A DNA stretch of 64,000 nucleotides from Variovorax sp. OV700. GTDB lineage: Bacteria; Pseudomonadota; Gammaproteobacteria; Burkholderiales; Burkholderiaceae_C. Position 1 is the first letter of the stretch. Every line of letters starts with the position of its first letter. Made by a program: the position numbers and the translations under genes. The DNA lies in assembly GCF_900099805.1 (NCBI RefSeq), contig NZ_FNDR01000006.1, positions 248,001-312,000 on the forward strand, given 5' to 3'. Under the pieces are notes generated by a model. The model was not told the origin of the DNA. It saw only the letters and a program-made list of their open reading frames with translations, and did no database searches. Of the stretch, positions 1 to 10,236 are shown piece after piece.

Positions 1-1710
1 GCGGGCCTGAACGTGGCGGTACTGTCCAAGGTGTTCCCGACCCGTTCGCACACCGTGGCTGCCCAAGGCGGCGTGGGCGCATCGCTCGGCAACATGAGCG
101 AGGACAACTGGCACTATCACTTCTACGACACGATCAAGGGTTCCGACTGGCTTGGCGACCAGGACGCGATCGAGTTCATGTGTCGCGAAGCACCGAAGGT
201 CGTGTACGAGCTCGAGCACTTCGGCATGCCCTTCGACCGCAACCCCGACGGCACGATCTACCAGCGTCCGTTCGGCGGCCACACGGCCAACTACGGCGAA
301 AAGCCCGTTCAGCGCGCCTGCGCCGCGGCCGACCGCACTGGCCACGCAATGCTGCACACGCTCTACCAGAAGAACGTGGAAGCCCGCACCCAGTTCTTCG
401 TCGAGTGGATGGCCCTCGACCTGATCCGCGATGCCGAAGGCGACGTGGTCGGCGTCACGGCGCTCGAAATGGAAACCGGCGACCTGCACATCCTGCAGGC
501 CAAGACCGTGCTGCTGGCCACCGGCGGCGCGGGCCGCATCTTCCAGGCCTCGACCAACGCCTTCATCAACACCGGCGACGGCCTTGGCATGGCCGCGCGC
601 TCGGGCATTCCGCTGCAGGACATGGAGTTCTGGCAGTTCCACCCGACCGGCGTGGCCGGTGCCGGCGTGCTGCTGACCGAAGGCTGCCGCGGCGAAGGCG
701 CCATCCTGCTGAACAGCAACGGCGAACGCTTCATGGAGCGCTATGCGCCCACCCTGAAAGACCTGGCACCGCGCGACTTCGTTTCGCGCTCGATGGACCA
801 GGAAATCAAGGAAGGCCGCGGCTGCGGTCCCAACAAGGACTACGTGCTGCTGAAGCTCGACCACCTCGGTGCCGAGACCATCCACAAGCGCCTGCCCTCG
901 GTGTACGAAATCGGCGTGAATTTCGCCAACGTCGACATCACCAAGGAACCGATTCCCGTGGTGCCGACCATCCACTACCAGATGGGCGGCATTCCGACCA
1001 ACATCAACGGCCAGGTCGTGATTCAGCAGGGCGAGCAGAACAGCGCCGTGGTGAACGGCCTCTATGCCGTGGGCGAATGCTCCTGCGTGAGCGTGCACGG
1101 CGCCAACCGCCTGGGCACCAATTCGCTGCTCGACCTGCTGGTGTTCGGCCGCGCGGCCGGCAACCACATCGTCGAGTTCAACGACAAGCTGAAGGAACAC
1201 AAGGAACTGCCCAAGGATGCGGCCGACCGCACGCTGGAGCGCCTGAACCGGCTCGAAGCGACCACCGACGGCGAATACGCGCAGGACGTGGCCGGCGAAA
1301 TCCGCTCGGTCATGCAGCAGCATGCGGCCGTGTTCCGCAAGCAAGCCTCGATGGACGAAGGCGTGGTCAAGATCGCTGCCGTGCGCAAGCGCGTCAACGC
1401 CATCGGCCTGAAGGACAAGTCCAAGGTGTTCAACACCGCGCGCATCGAAGCGCTGGAAGTCGACAACCTGATCGAAGTGGCGCAGGCCACGATGGTCTCG
1501 GCGGCCGCACGCAAGGAATGCCGCGGCGCACACACGGTGGAAGACTACGAGCGCCCGGCGGACGACCCGGTCGCGCCGCTCGGCCGCGACGACGCCAACT
1601 GGATGAAGCACACGCTCTGGTACAGCCAGGACAACCGCCTCTCGTACAAGCCGGTCAACCTCAAGCCGCTGACGGTGGACTCCGTTCCTCCCAAGGTCCG
1701 TACGTTCTAA
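1..1710 (+). CDS. sdhA: Succinate dehydrogenase flavoprotein subunit (5' end missing)
   Basis: Catalytic FAD subunit of respiratory complex II, oxidising succinate to fumarate on the cytoplasmic face of the inner membrane. The frame is open from base 1, so the gene starts upstream; about 28-30 residues (the start of the FAD-binding fold) are missing compared with E. coli SdhA. Visible: SHTVAAQGG at residues 16-24 of the visible part, whose His is the covalent FAD attachment site in the family; an FAD-binding ATGGAG stretch; the substrate-loop motif HPTG near residue 215; and GANRLGTNSLLD near residue 367. The C-terminus is complete. sdhB follows after 27 bases, so sdhC and sdhD probably lie just outside the window. 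The identification is secure. Confidence 0.97.
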   Translation, partial: AGLNVAVLSKVFPTRSHTVAAQGGVGASLGNMSEDNWHYHFYDTIKGSDWLGDQDAIEFMCREAPKVVYELEHFGMPFDRNPDGTIYQRPFGGHTANYGEKPVQRACAAADRTGHAMLHTLYQKNVEARTQFFVEWMALDLIRDAEGDVVGVTALEMETGDLHILQAKTVLLATGGAGRIFQASTNAFINTGDGLGMAARSGIPLQDMEFWQFHPTGVAGAGVLLTEGCRGEGAILLNSNGERFMERYAPTLKDLAPRDFVSRSMDQEIKEGRGCGPNKDYVLLKLDHLGAETIHKRLPSVYEIGVNFANVDITKEPIPVVPTIHYQMGGIPTNINGQVVIQQGEQNSAVVNGLYAVGECSCVSVHGANRLGTNSLLDLLVFGRAAGNHIVEFNDKLKEHKELPKDAADRTLERLNRLEATTDGEYAQDVAGEIRSVMQQHAAVFRKQASMDEGVVKIAAVRKRVNAIGLKDKSKVFNTARIEALEVDNLIEVAQATMVSAAARKECRGAHTVEDYERPADDPVAPLGRDDANWMKHTLWYSQDNRLSYKPVNLKPLTVDSVPPKVRTF

Positions 1711-1737
1711 ACAAGAACAACATCACAAGGTTTCACG

Positions 1738-2439
1738 ATGAAGCGCACATTCCAGATCTACCGCTACGACCCGGACAAGGACGCCAAGCCCTACATGCAG
1801 ACGATCGAGATCGAACTCGACGGCCATGAGCGCATGCTGCTCGACGCCCTGATGAAGCTCAAGGCGCAAGATCCCACGCTGTCGTTCCGCCGCTCGTGCC
1901 GCGAAGGCGTCTGCGGTTCCGACGCGATGAACATCAACGGCAAGAACGGCCTCGCCTGCCTGACCAACATGCTCACGCTCAAGGGCACGATCGTGTTGAA
2001 GCCGCTGCCGGGCCTGCCGGTGATTCGCGACCTGATCGTGGACATGACGCAGTTCTTCAAGCAGTACAACTCGATCAAGCCGTACCTGCAGAACGACAAC
2101 GTGCCGCCCGAGAAGGAGCGCCTGCAGTCGCCCGAAGAGCGCGACGAGCTCAACGGCCTGTACGAGTGCATCCTGTGCGCGAGCTGCTCCACCAGCTGCC
2201 CGAGCTTCTGGTGGAACCCCGACAAGTTCGTGGGCCCGGCCGGCCTGCTGCAGGCCTATCGCTTCATCGCCGACAGCCGCGACGAAGCTACTGCCGAGCG
2301 CCTGGACAACCTCGAAGACCCGTACCGCCTGTTCCGCTGCCACACGATCATGAACTGCGTCGACGTGTGCCCGAAGAACCTGAATCCGACCAAGGCGATC
2401 GGCAAGATCAAGGAATTGATGGTGCGCCGCGCCATCTGA
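1738..2439 (+). CDS. sdhB: Succinate dehydrogenase iron-sulfur subunit
   Basis: Electron-transfer subunit of complex II, carrying electrons from SdhA's FAD to ubiquinone. The 233-residue length is normal. All three cluster motifs are present: a plant-type [2Fe-2S] set (C54, C59, C74), a ferredoxin-like CxxCxxCxxxC at C143/C146/C149/C153, and C200/C206/C210 for the remaining ligands of the [4Fe-4S] and [3Fe-4S] centres, followed by PKNLNP. The ATG start gives a typical N-terminus. It sits 27 bases after sdhA and 18 bases before sdhE, consistent with one operon. Confidence 0.97.
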   Translation: MKRTFQIYRYDPDKDAKPYMQTIEIELDGHERMLLDALMKLKAQDPTLSFRRSCREGVCGSDAMNINGKNGLACLTNMLTLKGTIVLKPLPGLPVIRDLIVDMTQFFKQYNSIKPYLQNDNVPPEKERLQSPEERDELNGLYECILCASCSTSCPSFWWNPDKFVGPAGLLQAYRFIADSRDEATAERLDNLEDPYRLFRCHTIMNCVDVCPKNLNPTKAIGKIKELMVRRAI

Positions 2440-2457
2440 ACTTTTTCTAGAGAAACC

Positions 2458-2781
2458 ATGCAAACCGCCGCCGAACTCGCACAGCCGATCAGCGAACGAG
2501 CGCTGAGCAAGCTGAAATGGCGCTGCCGGCGCGGCTTGCTAGAGAACGACCTGTTCATCGCCCGCTTCTTCGAGCGGCACGAATCCCACATGACCAACGG
2601 TCAGGCGGGAGCGATGGAGACATTGATGGACCTGTCGGACAACGACCTCCTCGATCTTCTGCTGCGAAGAAAGGAGCCCGAGCCCGCATGGGCCGGGGCC
2701 GAGGTGGTCGAACTGCTGCAGTTGATGCGTACCGACGGCGCACAGCGTCCCGCAACCTCCGTTTCCTCTTCGCCCTCCTGA
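2458..2781 (+). CDS. sdhE: FAD assembly factor SdhE (succinate dehydrogenase assembly factor 2 family)
   Basis: Small protein (107 residues) of the SdhE/YgfY/Sdh5 family, which promotes covalent flavinylation of SdhA. The signature RRGLLEND (the family's RGxxE motif) lies at about residues 24-31, followed by LFIARFFERH. The body is of normal length; the Ser/Thr/Pro-rich tail after about residue 95 looks like a lineage-specific extension. It lies directly behind sdhB and ahead of gltA, the usual betaproteobacterial order. In enterobacteria sdhE instead pairs with ygfX; here a YgfX-like gene is found alone at 35.1-35.6 kb. Confidence 0.93.
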   Translation: MQTAAELAQPISERALSKLKWRCRRGLLENDLFIARFFERHESHMTNGQAGAMETLMDLSDNDLLDLLLRRKEPEPAWAGAEVVELLQLMRTDGAQRPATSVSSSPS

Positions 2782-2805
2782 ATACTCCTCTGAAAGAAAC
2801 CCGAA

Positions 2806-4116
2806 ATGAAAGCTTCCGATATCAAGGCCACGCTGTCGTTCAGCAACGGTGGTGACAGCGTCGAACTGCCGATCTACAAGGGCACCGTCGGCCCCGACGT
2901 GATCGACATCCGCAAGCTGTACGCGCAGACCGGCATGTTCACCTACGACCCGGGTTTCATGTCGACCGCTGCATGCCAGTCGGCCATCACGTACATCGAC
3001 GGCGACAAGGGCGAACTGCTGTACCGCGGCTATCCCATCGAGCAACTCGCAACCAACTGCGACTTCCTCGAAACCTGCCACCTGCTGCTGTACGGCGAGC
3101 TGCCGGACCAGGCCAAGAAGACCAACTTCACCAAGCTCGTGACCAACCACACGATGGTCAATGAGCAGATGCAGTTCTTCCTGCGCGGCTTCCGCCGCGA
3201 CGCACACCCGATGGCCATCATGACCGGCCTGGTGGGCGCACTGTCGGCCTTCTATCACGACAGCACGGACATCAACAATCCCGAGCACCGCGAGATCGCC
3301 GCGATCCGCCTGATCGCGAAGATGCCGACGCTCGTGGCCATGGCCTACAAGTACACCGTGGGCCAGCCCTACATGTACCCGAAGAACGAACTCAGCTATG
3401 CGGGCAACTTCCTGCACATGATGTTCGCGACGCCGTGCGAGGAGTACAAGGTGAACCCGGTGCTCGAGCGCGCGCTCGACCGCATCTTCATCCTGCACGC
3501 CGACCACGAGCAGAACGCATCGACCTCGACCGTGCGCCTGTGCGGCTCGTCGGGCACCAACCCGTTCGCGGCCATTGCGGCCGGCGTGGCTTGCCTCTGG
3601 GGCCCGGCCCACGGCGGCGCCAACGAAGCGGCGCTCAACATGCTCTACGACATCCAGAAGGAAGGCGGCGTCGAGAAGATTGGCGAGTTCATCAAGAAGG
3701 TCAAGGACAAGAACTCGAACGTCAAGCTCATGGGCTTTGGCCACCGCGTGTACAAGAACTACGACCCGCGCGCCAAGCTGATGCAGGAGACCTGCAACGA
3801 AGTGCTGACCGAGCTGGGCCTGGAACAGGATCCGCTCTTCAAGCTGGCCAAGGAACTGGAAAAGATCGCCCTGGAAGACGAGTACTTCGTGTCGCGCAAG
3901 CTCTACCCGAACGTCGACTTCTATTCGGGCATCGTGCAGCGCGCCATCGGCATCCCGGTGCCGCTGTTCACCGCGATCTTCGCGCTGGCTCGTACCGTGG
4001 GCTGGATTGCCCAGCTGAACGAAATGATCGGCGACCCCGAGTACAAGATCGGCCGCCCGCGCCAGCTGTTCGAAGGCTCGCCCAAGCGCGACGTCAAGCC
4101 CATCGGCCAACGCTGA
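2806..4116 (+). CDS. gltA: Citrate synthase
   Basis: Condenses oxaloacetate and acetyl-CoA to citrate, the entry step of the TCA cycle. The 436 residues match the large hexameric type II enzymes of Gram-negative bacteria. Catalytic residues are visible: His in [10 protein letters not shown] (about 268), His in [14 protein letters not shown] (about 312) and Asp in PNVDFYSGI (about 370); [13 protein letters not shown] is also conserved. It is preceded by sdhE with a 24-base gap and followed within 25 bases by a strong intrinsic terminator, so the sdh-gltA transcript probably ends here. Confidence 0.97.
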   Translation: MKASDIKATLSFSNGGDSVELPIYKGTVGPDVIDIRKLYAQTGMFTYDPGFMSTAACQSAITYIDGDKGELLYRGYPIEQLATNCDFLETCHLLLYGELPDQAKKTNFTKLVTNHTMVNEQMQFFLRGFRRDAHPMAIMTGLVGALSAFYHDSTDINNPEHREIAAIRLIAKMPTLVAMAYKYTVGQPYMYPKNELSYAGNFLHMMFATPCEEYKVNPVLERALDRIFILHADHEQNASTSTVRLCGSSGTNPFAAIAAGVACLWGPAHGGANEAALNMLYDIQKEGGVEKIGEFIKKVKDKNSNVKLMGFGHRVYKNYDPRAKLMQETCNEVLTELGLEQDPLFKLAKELEKIALEDEYFVSRKLYPNVDFYSGIVQRAIGIPVPLFTAIFALARTVGWIAQLNEMIGDPEYKIGRPRQLFEGSPKRDVKPIGQR

Positions 4117-4140
4117 AGGCGCCCCGACGCTCACCCTGGA

Positions 4141-4165
4141 AAGCTGCCCTCGGGCAGCTTTTTTG
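4141..4165 (+). terminator. Intrinsic terminator after gltA
   Basis: A perfect 8-bp inverted repeat (AAGCTGCC / GGCAGCTT) closes a CTCG tetraloop and is followed directly by a run of T. It lies 25 bases beyond the gltA stop and matches the standard rho-independent design. Confidence 0.9.
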
Positions 4166-4262
4166 CGTCTTGGCTGACAGGGCCCGCGGCACGGTATCGG
4201 TACGTTGTGCATCGGAGGCCCGGCTTCGGGTCGCCTTTTTCAACGCCTTCAGGAGACCCGTC

Positions 4263-4403
4263 ATGAAGCAAATTGCCGCGCTGATCGCCGTCGCTTTCGC
4301 ACTCGCCGTCCCGCTGGGTGGCTGCAACACCTTCAGAGGTGCCGGCCAGGACATCCAGAAAAGTGGCGAAAAGGTCGAGGACGCCGCCAAGAAGCGCCAG
4401 TAG
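4263..4403 (+). CDS. Entericidin-like small lipoprotein
   Basis: A 46-residue secreted lipoprotein. Residues 1-20 form a lipoprotein signal (basic MKQ, hydrophobic ALIAVAFALAV, then LGG before C21), and the remaining 25 residues (NTFRGAGQDIQKSGEKVEDA) match the entericidin A/B family, in which NT-x-GxGxDI-x-xxG is characteristic. Members are outer-membrane lipoproteins linked to stationary-phase or envelope stress; in E. coli ecnA and ecnB form an antidote/toxin pair. Only one copy is visible here, so calling it toxin or antidote is not justified. An AGGAGA ribosome site lies about 7 bases before the ATG. The gene is monocistronic between the gltA terminator and a small GGCCTTCCGGCC-TTTT hairpin. 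Confidence 0.82.
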   Translation: MKQIAALIAVAFALAVPLGGCNTFRGAGQDIQKSGEKVEDAAKKRQ

Positions 4404-4408
4404 GCACT

Positions 4409-4428
4409 CCGGGCCTTCCGGCCTTTTG
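4409..4428 (+). terminator. Short hairpin with T tail after the entericidin-like gene
   Basis: A small GC stem (GGCC TT CCGGCC, several pairings possible) followed by TTTT lies a few bases past the stop codon. It is plausible as a weak intrinsic terminator; the stem is short. Confidence 0.45.
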
Positions 4429-4637
4429 AAACTCGCAGGCTGGACGACAGCTCCACGCACTGCGCAGACCACGCCTCGCCCCTCGCTACGTTGCGAGGCG
4501 CGGGGCGTGTTGTCGTTTGGGGCGACTGGGACTCCTCGCCCCAGGGCAACGAACCCATCGCACATGACGATGGCAGCTTCGCCAAAACCCTGGGAAAATG
4601 GGAAAACTCATCGCCAGACGCGATGTCAACAAGCCCC

Positions 4638-5594
4638 ATGAGCACTTCCGAACGCAATTTCGCCCGGCGCATCGACCTCACGTCGCTGCAGCTGTTCGTG
4701 GCCGTTTGCGAACTCGGCAGCATCGGGCGGGCGGCGGAACGCGAATTCATTGCCGCCTCGGCCGTCAGCAAACGGCTGTCGGACCTGGAAGCGACCCTGG
4801 GCACCACCCTCCTCTACCGCCATGCGCGCGGGGTCGATCTGTCGCCCGCGGGTGAAAGCCTGCTGCACCATGCGCGCTCGGTGCTCTACAGCCTCGAGAA
4901 GATGCAGGGCGAACTCAGCGAATACGCCGAGGGTGTGCGCGGCCATGTGCGGGTGCATGCCAACATCTCGGCCATCGTGCAGTTTCTCCCCGAAGATCTG
5001 GGCGCCTTCACGCGCGAGCACGACGCGATCAAGATCGACCTGGAAGAGCACCTCAGCAACGAGGTGGTGCGCGCGGTACAGGAAGGCGCGGCCGACCTCG
5101 GCATCTGCCACGTTCCGGGCGGCACGAACGAGTTGCAGACGCTGCCCTACCGCCACGACCGGCTGGCGCTGATCGTGCCCGACGGGCACTCGCTCGCCGC
5201 GCAGGGGCCGCTCGATTTCGTCGCCTCGTTGGATTTCGACCATGTCGGGCTGCACACCAACAGCTCGATCTACGTGGCCATGCACCAGGCCGCCCTGGAA
5301 GCGGGCCGCAGCGTCAAGCTGCGCATCCACGTGACCGGGCTCGACGCCATGTGCCGCATGATCGACAACGGGCTTGGCATCGGCGTGATGCCGCAGCGCG
5401 CCTTCGAGCTGCTGCAGGCGGGCATCGGCAGCCGCCTTCGCAGCGTGGCGCTGAACGACGCCTGGGCCGCACGCGAGATCCGCCTGGTGGCGCGCGACTT
5501 CTCGACCCTGCCGGTGGCCGCGCGCACGCTGGTCAACCATTTGCACACGACTGCGGCGGCCGCTCACGATGCCGCCGAGCCGCTTTTCGCATAG
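4638..5594 (+). CDS. LysR-family transcriptional regulator
   Basis: A 318-residue LysR-type regulator. The N-terminal winged helix-turn-helix is clear ([20 protein letters not shown], then [13 protein letters not shown]), followed by a periplasmic-binding-like effector domain to the end. The ATG at 4638 gives MSTSERN; an in-frame ATG at 4623 would add five residues. The gene ends 50 bases before leuC on the same strand, so it could be cotranscribed with leuCDB or regulate something elsewhere. LysR genes are usually divergent from their target, so position does not identify one. The effector is unknown. Confidence 0.9.
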   Translation: MSTSERNFARRIDLTSLQLFVAVCELGSIGRAAEREFIAASAVSKRLSDLEATLGTTLLYRHARGVDLSPAGESLLHHARSVLYSLEKMQGELSEYAEGVRGHVRVHANISAIVQFLPEDLGAFTREHDAIKIDLEEHLSNEVVRAVQEGAADLGICHVPGGTNELQTLPYRHDRLALIVPDGHSLAAQGPLDFVASLDFDHVGLHTNSSIYVAMHQAALEAGRSVKLRIHVTGLDAMCRMIDNGLGIGVMPQRAFELLQAGIGSRLRSVALNDAWAAREIRLVARDFSTLPVAARTLVNHLHTTAAAAHDAAEPLFA

Positions 5595-5644
5595 CGCGTC
5601 AGAAAACAAGACAATTCACCTCCCCACGAAAGCAAGAGACCGAC

Positions 5645-7066
5645 ATGGCACGCACGCTCTACGACAAGATCTGGGACGAACACGTCGTCCACACCGAGGA
5701 AGACGGCACCGCGATCCTCTACATCGACCGCCACCTGGTGCACGAAGTCACCAGCCCGCAGGCCTTCGAGGGCCTGCGCGTGGCCGGCCGCAAGCTGTGG
5801 CGCATCAGCTCGGTGGTGGCCACGGCCGACCACAACACGCCCACCACGGGCTGGGAGCGTGGCTATGAAGGCATTGCCGACCCGACCAGCAAGGAGCAGG
5901 TCACCATGCTGGACAAGAACATCGCGGAATTCGGCGCTGCCGCGTTCTTTCCGTTCCTGAGCAAGCGCCAGGGCATCGTGCACGTGATCGGGCCCGAATC
6001 GGGCGCTACGCTGCCTGGCATGACGGTGGTCTGCGGCGACTCGCACACCTCCACGCACGGCGCTTTCGGCGCGCTGGCGCACGGCATCGGCACCAGCGAG
6101 GTCGAGCACGTGATGGCCACGCAGACACTGCTCGGCAAAAAGGCGAAGAACATGCTCGTGAAGGTCGAAGGCAAACTGCCGCTCGGCTGCACGGCCAAGG
6201 ACATCGTGCTGGCGATCATCGGCAAGATCGGCACCGCGGGCGGCACGGGCTACACCATCGAGTTCGCGGGCTCGGCCATTCGCGACTTGAGCATGGAAGG
6301 CCGCATGACGGTCTGCAACATGGCCATCGAGGCTGGCGCGCGCGCCGGGCTGGTGGCGGTGGACGAAAAAACCATCAACTACGTCAAGGGTCGTCCGCTC
6401 GCTCCCACGGGCGTGGAGTGGGAACAGGCCGTGAGCTACTGGCGCACGCTGCAATCCGATCCGGGTGCGCACTTCGACGCCGTGGTCGAACTCGACGCAA
6501 CGCAGATCCAGCCGCAGGTGACCTGGGGCACCTCGCCCGAGATGGTGGTCGACATCAACGGCCGCGTGCCCGATCCCGAGAAGGAAAAGGACGCCAGCAA
6601 GCGCGGCGCCATCGAGCGCGCGCTGGTCTACATGGGCCTGGAGCCCAACAAGGCGATGAACGACATCTTCGTCGACAAGGTGTTCATCGGTTCGTGCACC
6701 AACAGCCGCATCGAAGACATGCGCGAAGCCGCCGCCGTGGTGAAGAAGCTCGGCCAGAAGGTCGCGAAGAACGTGAAGCTCGCACTGGTGGTGCCGGGTT
6801 CGGGCGTGGTGAAGGAACAGGCCGAGCGCGAAGGCCTCGACGTGATCTTCAAGGCCGCGGGCTTCGAATGGCGCGAGCCCGGATGCTCGATGTGCCTGGC
6901 CATGAACGCCGACCGCCTGGAGCCCGGCGAGCGCTGCGCATCGACCAGCAACCGCAACTTCGAAGGCCGCCAGGGCGCCGGTGGCCGCACCCACCTCGTG
7001 AGCCCGGCCATGGCTGCCGCGGCCGCCGTGCACGGCCACTTCGTCGACGTGCGCACTTTTGCCTGA
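5645..7066 (+). CDS. leuC: 3-Isopropylmalate dehydratase large subunit
   Basis: With LeuD, isomerises 2-isopropylmalate to 3-isopropylmalate in leucine synthesis. The 473-residue protein is of the aconitase fold; the [4Fe-4S] ligands are Cys in [15 protein letters not shown] (about C350) and the two Cys of [10 protein letters not shown] (about C414 and C417). The [14 protein letters not shown] substrate region is present. The ATG follows a purine-rich AAGCAAGAGA. It is followed by leuD after 24 bases and then leuB, a normal leuCDB operon. Confidence 0.97.
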   Translation: MARTLYDKIWDEHVVHTEEDGTAILYIDRHLVHEVTSPQAFEGLRVAGRKLWRISSVVATADHNTPTTGWERGYEGIADPTSKEQVTMLDKNIAEFGAAAFFPFLSKRQGIVHVIGPESGATLPGMTVVCGDSHTSTHGAFGALAHGIGTSEVEHVMATQTLLGKKAKNMLVKVEGKLPLGCTAKDIVLAIIGKIGTAGGTGYTIEFAGSAIRDLSMEGRMTVCNMAIEAGARAGLVAVDEKTINYVKGRPLAPTGVEWEQAVSYWRTLQSDPGAHFDAVVELDATQIQPQVTWGTSPEMVVDINGRVPDPEKEKDASKRGAIERALVYMGLEPNKAMNDIFVDKVFIGSCTNSRIEDMREAAAVVKKLGQKVAKNVKLALVVPGSGVVKEQAEREGLDVIFKAAGFEWREPGCSMCLAMNADRLEPGERCASTSNRNFEGRQGAGGRTHLVSPAMAAAAAVHGHFVDVRTFA

Positions 7067-7090
7067 TCTGGCCTGACCTGGAGACATCAC

Positions 7091-7741
7091 ATGCAGAAAT
7101 TCACCGTGCACAAGGGCCTCGTGGCCCCGATGGACCGCGAGAACGTCGATACCGACGCAATCATTCCGAAGCAGTTCCTGAAGTCGATCCGCAAGACGGG
7201 CTTCGGCCAGAACCTGTTCGACGAGTGGCGCTACCTGGACGCCGGCTTTCCGGGCCAGGACCCGGCCAGCCGCAAGCCGAACCCCGACTTCGTGCTGAAC
7301 CAGCCGCGCTACGCGGGCGCGTCGATCCTCCTGGCGCGCAAGAACTTCGGCTGCGGTTCGTCGCGCGAACATGCGCCGTGGGCGCTCGACCAGTACGGCT
7401 TTCGCGCGATCATTGCGCCGAGCTATGCCGACATCTTCTTCAACAACAGCTTCAAGAACGGCCTCCTGCCCATCGTGCTGCCCGAGTCGCAGGTGGCGCA
7501 GCTGTTCGACGAGACCCTTGCCTTCCCCGGCTACACGCTGACCATCGACCTGGAGCGCCAGGTGGTGGTGAAGCCCGACGGCGGCGAATTTGCATTCGAC
7601 GTGCAGGCCTTCCGCAAGTATTGCCTCATCAACGGGCTGGACGACATCGGCCTGACGCTGCGCCACCAGGACAAGATCAAGGCTTTCGAGGCCGAGCGCC
7701 TGGCACAGAAGCCCTGGCTCGCGCACACGATGATCGCCTGA
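7091..7741 (+). CDS. leuD: 3-Isopropylmalate dehydratase small subunit
   Basis: Swivel-domain partner of LeuC, 216 residues, the usual length. The conserved [15 protein letters not shown] segment (about residues 84-98) forms part of the active site. It starts at an ATG preceded by GGAG (CTGGAGACATCAC). It lies between leuC and leuB with short gaps, in keeping with an operon. Confidence 0.97.
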   Translation: MQKFTVHKGLVAPMDRENVDTDAIIPKQFLKSIRKTGFGQNLFDEWRYLDAGFPGQDPASRKPNPDFVLNQPRYAGASILLARKNFGCGSSREHAPWALDQYGFRAIIAPSYADIFFNNSFKNGLLPIVLPESQVAQLFDETLAFPGYTLTIDLERQVVVKPDGGEFAFDVQAFRKYCLINGLDDIGLTLRHQDKIKAFEAERLAQKPWLAHTMIA

Positions 7742-7779
7742 TCGCCCTTCGCATTTCGTTTTCAACTTCAGACCAAATC

Positions 7780-8868
7780 ATGAAAATCGCAGTTCTCCCG
7801 GGTGACGGCATCGGCACTGAAATCGTGGCCGAAGCCATCAGGGTGCTCGACGCGCTCGACCTCTCGTTCGAAATGGAATCCGCACTGGTCGGCGGCGCGG
7901 CCTACGAGGCGCACGGCCATCCGCTGCCCGAATCGACGCTCAAGCTCGCGAAGGAAGCCGACGCGGTGCTGTTCGGCGCCGTCGGCGACTGGAAATACGA
8001 CAAGCTCGACCGCCCGCTGCGTCCGGAGCAGGCGATCCTGGGGCTGCGCAAGAACCTCGGCCTGTTCGCGAACTTCCGTCCCGCCATCTGCTATGAGCAG
8101 CTGGTGGGCGCATCGAGCCTCAAGCCCGAACTGATTTCCGGCCTGGACATCCTCATCATTCGCGAGCTGACCGGCGACATCTACTTCGGCCAGCCGCGCG
8201 GCCGCCGCACGGCGGTGGACGGCCACTTTCCAGGCGCCGAAGAGGCTTTCGACACCATGCGCTATTCGCGCCCCGAGGTCGAGCGTATCGCCCGCGTCGC
8301 CTTCGAAGCGGCCCGCAAGCGCAGCAAGCGCGTGACCAGCGTCGACAAGGCCAACGTGCTCGAGACCTTCCAGTTCTGGAAGGACGTAGTCACCGAGGTG
8401 CACAAGGACTATCCGGACATCGAGCTCGACCACATGTACGTCGACAACGCGGCCATGCAGCTCGTGAAGGCGCCCAAGAAGTTCGACGTGATCGTCACCG
8501 GCAACATGTTCGGCGACATCCTTTCGGACGAGGCCGCCATGCTCACCGGCTCCATCGGCATGCTGCCCTCGGCGTCGCTCAATTCGAGCAACCAGGGCCT
8601 GTACGAGCCCAGCCACGGCAGCGCGCCCGACATTGCCGGAAAAGGGGTTGCCAATCCTTTGGCTACAATACTGTCCGCTGCCATGATGCTCCGCTTTTCA
8701 CTCAACCAAGCCGAAGCTGCCGACCGTATCGAGTCGGCGGTCAAGCACGTGCTCGCCTCGGGGCTCCGCACGGGTGACATCTGGTCAGAAGGTACGAAGC
8801 GCGTCGGCACCCGTGAGATGGGCGACGCGGTCGTTGCAGCAATCACCAAAAAGACGATTACCGGCTAA
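7780..8868 (+). CDS. leuB: 3-Isopropylmalate dehydrogenase
   Basis: NAD-dependent oxidative decarboxylation of 3-isopropylmalate to 2-ketoisocaproate. The 362-residue protein shows [10 protein letters not shown] at the N-terminus, the substrate motif [19 protein letters not shown] and the metal-binding signature [11 protein letters not shown]. The frame is open far upstream, but the ATG at 7780 ([10 protein letters not shown]) is clearly the family start and lies 38 bases after leuD. A hairpin lies downstream before asd. Confidence 0.97.
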   Translation: MKIAVLPGDGIGTEIVAEAIRVLDALDLSFEMESALVGGAAYEAHGHPLPESTLKLAKEADAVLFGAVGDWKYDKLDRPLRPEQAILGLRKNLGLFANFRPAICYEQLVGASSLKPELISGLDILIIRELTGDIYFGQPRGRRTAVDGHFPGAEEAFDTMRYSRPEVERIARVAFEAARKRSKRVTSVDKANVLETFQFWKDVVTEVHKDYPDIELDHMYVDNAAMQLVKAPKKFDVIVTGNMFGDILSDEAAMLTGSIGMLPSASLNSSNQGLYEPSHGSAPDIAGKGVANPLATILSAAMMLRFSLNQAEAADRIESAVKHVLASGLRTGDIWSEGTKRVGTREMGDAVVAAITKKTITG

Positions 8869-8896
8869 CCGCAGCCCGCTTCGTCACGCCCCTCCC

Positions 8897-8917
8897 CGGC
8901 TCGACGAGTCGGGGGCA
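8897..8917 (+). other. Strong hairpin between leuB and asd
   Basis: CCCCGGCTC GAC GAGTCGGGG can form a 9-bp stem (one G-T pair) with a three-base loop. A pyrimidine-rich run with TTTTTTCTTTCTTTT begins about 17 bases further on, too far away for a classic terminator. It could attenuate read-through from leuB into asd, stabilise the leuCDB message, or be neutral. Coordinates may be off by a base. Confidence 0.5.
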
Positions 8918-8960
8918 AGAAAAGACAACTTTTTTCTTTCTTTTAATAGGGCAAACTGAA

Positions 8961-10103
8961 ATGGCGAACGCATCTCAACCTCTGGTCGGCCTCGTGGGCT
9001 GGCGTGGCATGGTCGGCTCGGTCCTGATGGACCGCATGCAGGCCGAAGGCGACTTCGGACTCATCGAGCCGCTGTTCTTCTCGACCTCCAATGCCGGCGG
9101 CAAGGCCCCGGCCATGGCGAAGAACGAAACCGCGCTCAGGGATGCGAACGACATCGAAGCGCTGAAGAAGTGCGACATCGTCATCACCTGCCAGGGCGGC
9201 GACTACACCAGCGAGGTGTTCCCCAAGCTGCGCGCCGCCGGCTGGACCGGCCACTGGATCGATGCCGCCTCCACCCTGCGCATGCAGGACGACGCGATCA
9301 TCGTGCTCGACCCCGTCAACCTGCCGGTGATCCAGAACGCGCTCGCCAATGGCGGCAAGAACTGGATCGGCGGCAACTGCACCGTGAGCTGCATGCTCAT
9401 GGGCGTGGGCGCCCTCTACAAGGCCGGCCTGGTCGAGTGGATGACCAGCATGACCTACCAGGCAGCCTCGGGCGGCGGTGCACAGCACATGCGCGAGCTG
9501 CTGACGCAGTTCGGCACGCTCAACGCCGAAGTGCGCGCCCTGCTGGACGACCCCAAGTCGGCCATTCTCGAGATCGACCGCAAGGTGCTGCACAAGCAGC
9601 AGAACCTGAGCGCCTCTGAAACGGCCAACTTCGGCGCCCCGCTCGGAGGCTCGCTGATTCCCTGGATCGACAAGGATCTGGGCGATGGCATGTCCAAGGA
9701 AGAATGGAAGGCCGGCGCCGAGACCAACAAGATTCTGGGCCAGGGCGCGGGCTTCGGCAGCGCCGCGGTGCCGGTCGACGGCTTCTGCGTGCGCGTTGGC
9801 GCCATGCGCTGCCACAGCCAGGCGCTGACCTTCAAGCTCAAGAAGGACGTGCCGCAGGCGGACATCGAAGCGATGATCGCAGCCGACAACGCCTGGGCGA
9901 AGGTGGTGCCGAACACCCGCGAAGCCACCCTGACTGACCTCACGCCAGTGGCCGTGACGGGTACCATGAACATTCCCGTGGGCCGCATTCGCAAGCTGGC
10001 AATGGGCCCCGAATACGTCGGTGCATTCACCATCGGCGACCAGTTGCTGTGGGGCGCGGCGGAACCGCTGCGCCGCATGCTGCGCATCCTGCTAGAGGCC
10101 TGA
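8961..10103 (+). CDS. asd: Aspartate-semialdehyde dehydrogenase
   Basis: NADPH-dependent reduction of aspartyl phosphate to the semialdehyde, the branch point to lysine/diaminopimelate, methionine and threonine. The 380-residue protein has the NADP motif [17 protein letters not shown] at the N-terminus, the catalytic Cys in [12 protein letters not shown] (about C140), and the family segment [14 protein letters not shown]. The length matches the Gram-negative branch. It follows leuB by 92 bases and precedes a FimV-like gene, the standard order in Burkholderiales. Confidence 0.97.
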   Translation: MANASQPLVGLVGWRGMVGSVLMDRMQAEGDFGLIEPLFFSTSNAGGKAPAMAKNETALRDANDIEALKKCDIVITCQGGDYTSEVFPKLRAAGWTGHWIDAASTLRMQDDAIIVLDPVNLPVIQNALANGGKNWIGGNCTVSCMLMGVGALYKAGLVEWMTSMTYQAASGGGAQHMRELLTQFGTLNAEVRALLDDPKSAILEIDRKVLHKQQNLSASETANFGAPLGGSLIPWIDKDLGDGMSKEEWKAGAETNKILGQGAGFGSAAVPVDGFCVRVGAMRCHSQALTFKLKKDVPQADIEAMIAADNAWAKVVPNTREATLTDLTPVAVTGTMNIPVGRIRKLAMGPEYVGAFTIGDQLLWGAAEPLRRMLRILLEA

Positions 10104-10134
10104 TGGGGCGCCAAGGCTCTTCCCAGACCGAAAG

Positions 10135-10152
10135 TGTTGCCTTATGGCAACA
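10135..10152. promoter_or_regulatory. Perfect palindrome upstream of fimV
   Basis: TGTTGCC-TTAT-GGCAACA is a perfect 7-bp inverted repeat with a four-base spacer. It has no T tail on either strand, so it looks more like a protein-binding dyad or an RNA hairpin than a terminator. It lies 31 bases after asd and 118 bases before the FimV start. Confidence 0.4.
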
Positions 10153-10236
10153 TTAAATGTGTGCGTAAGTATGCGCGCACTGGGTAGAACGGGCGCACCG
10201 CCTTGTCAGCACCCGGTGATGATGCTAACGTCCTCT

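Noticed and set aside
8658..8669. TACAAT inside the 3' part of leuB as a promoter for asd
   Set aside because: No -35 at a usable distance (TTGCCA is only about 10 bases away), and the sequence is coding.
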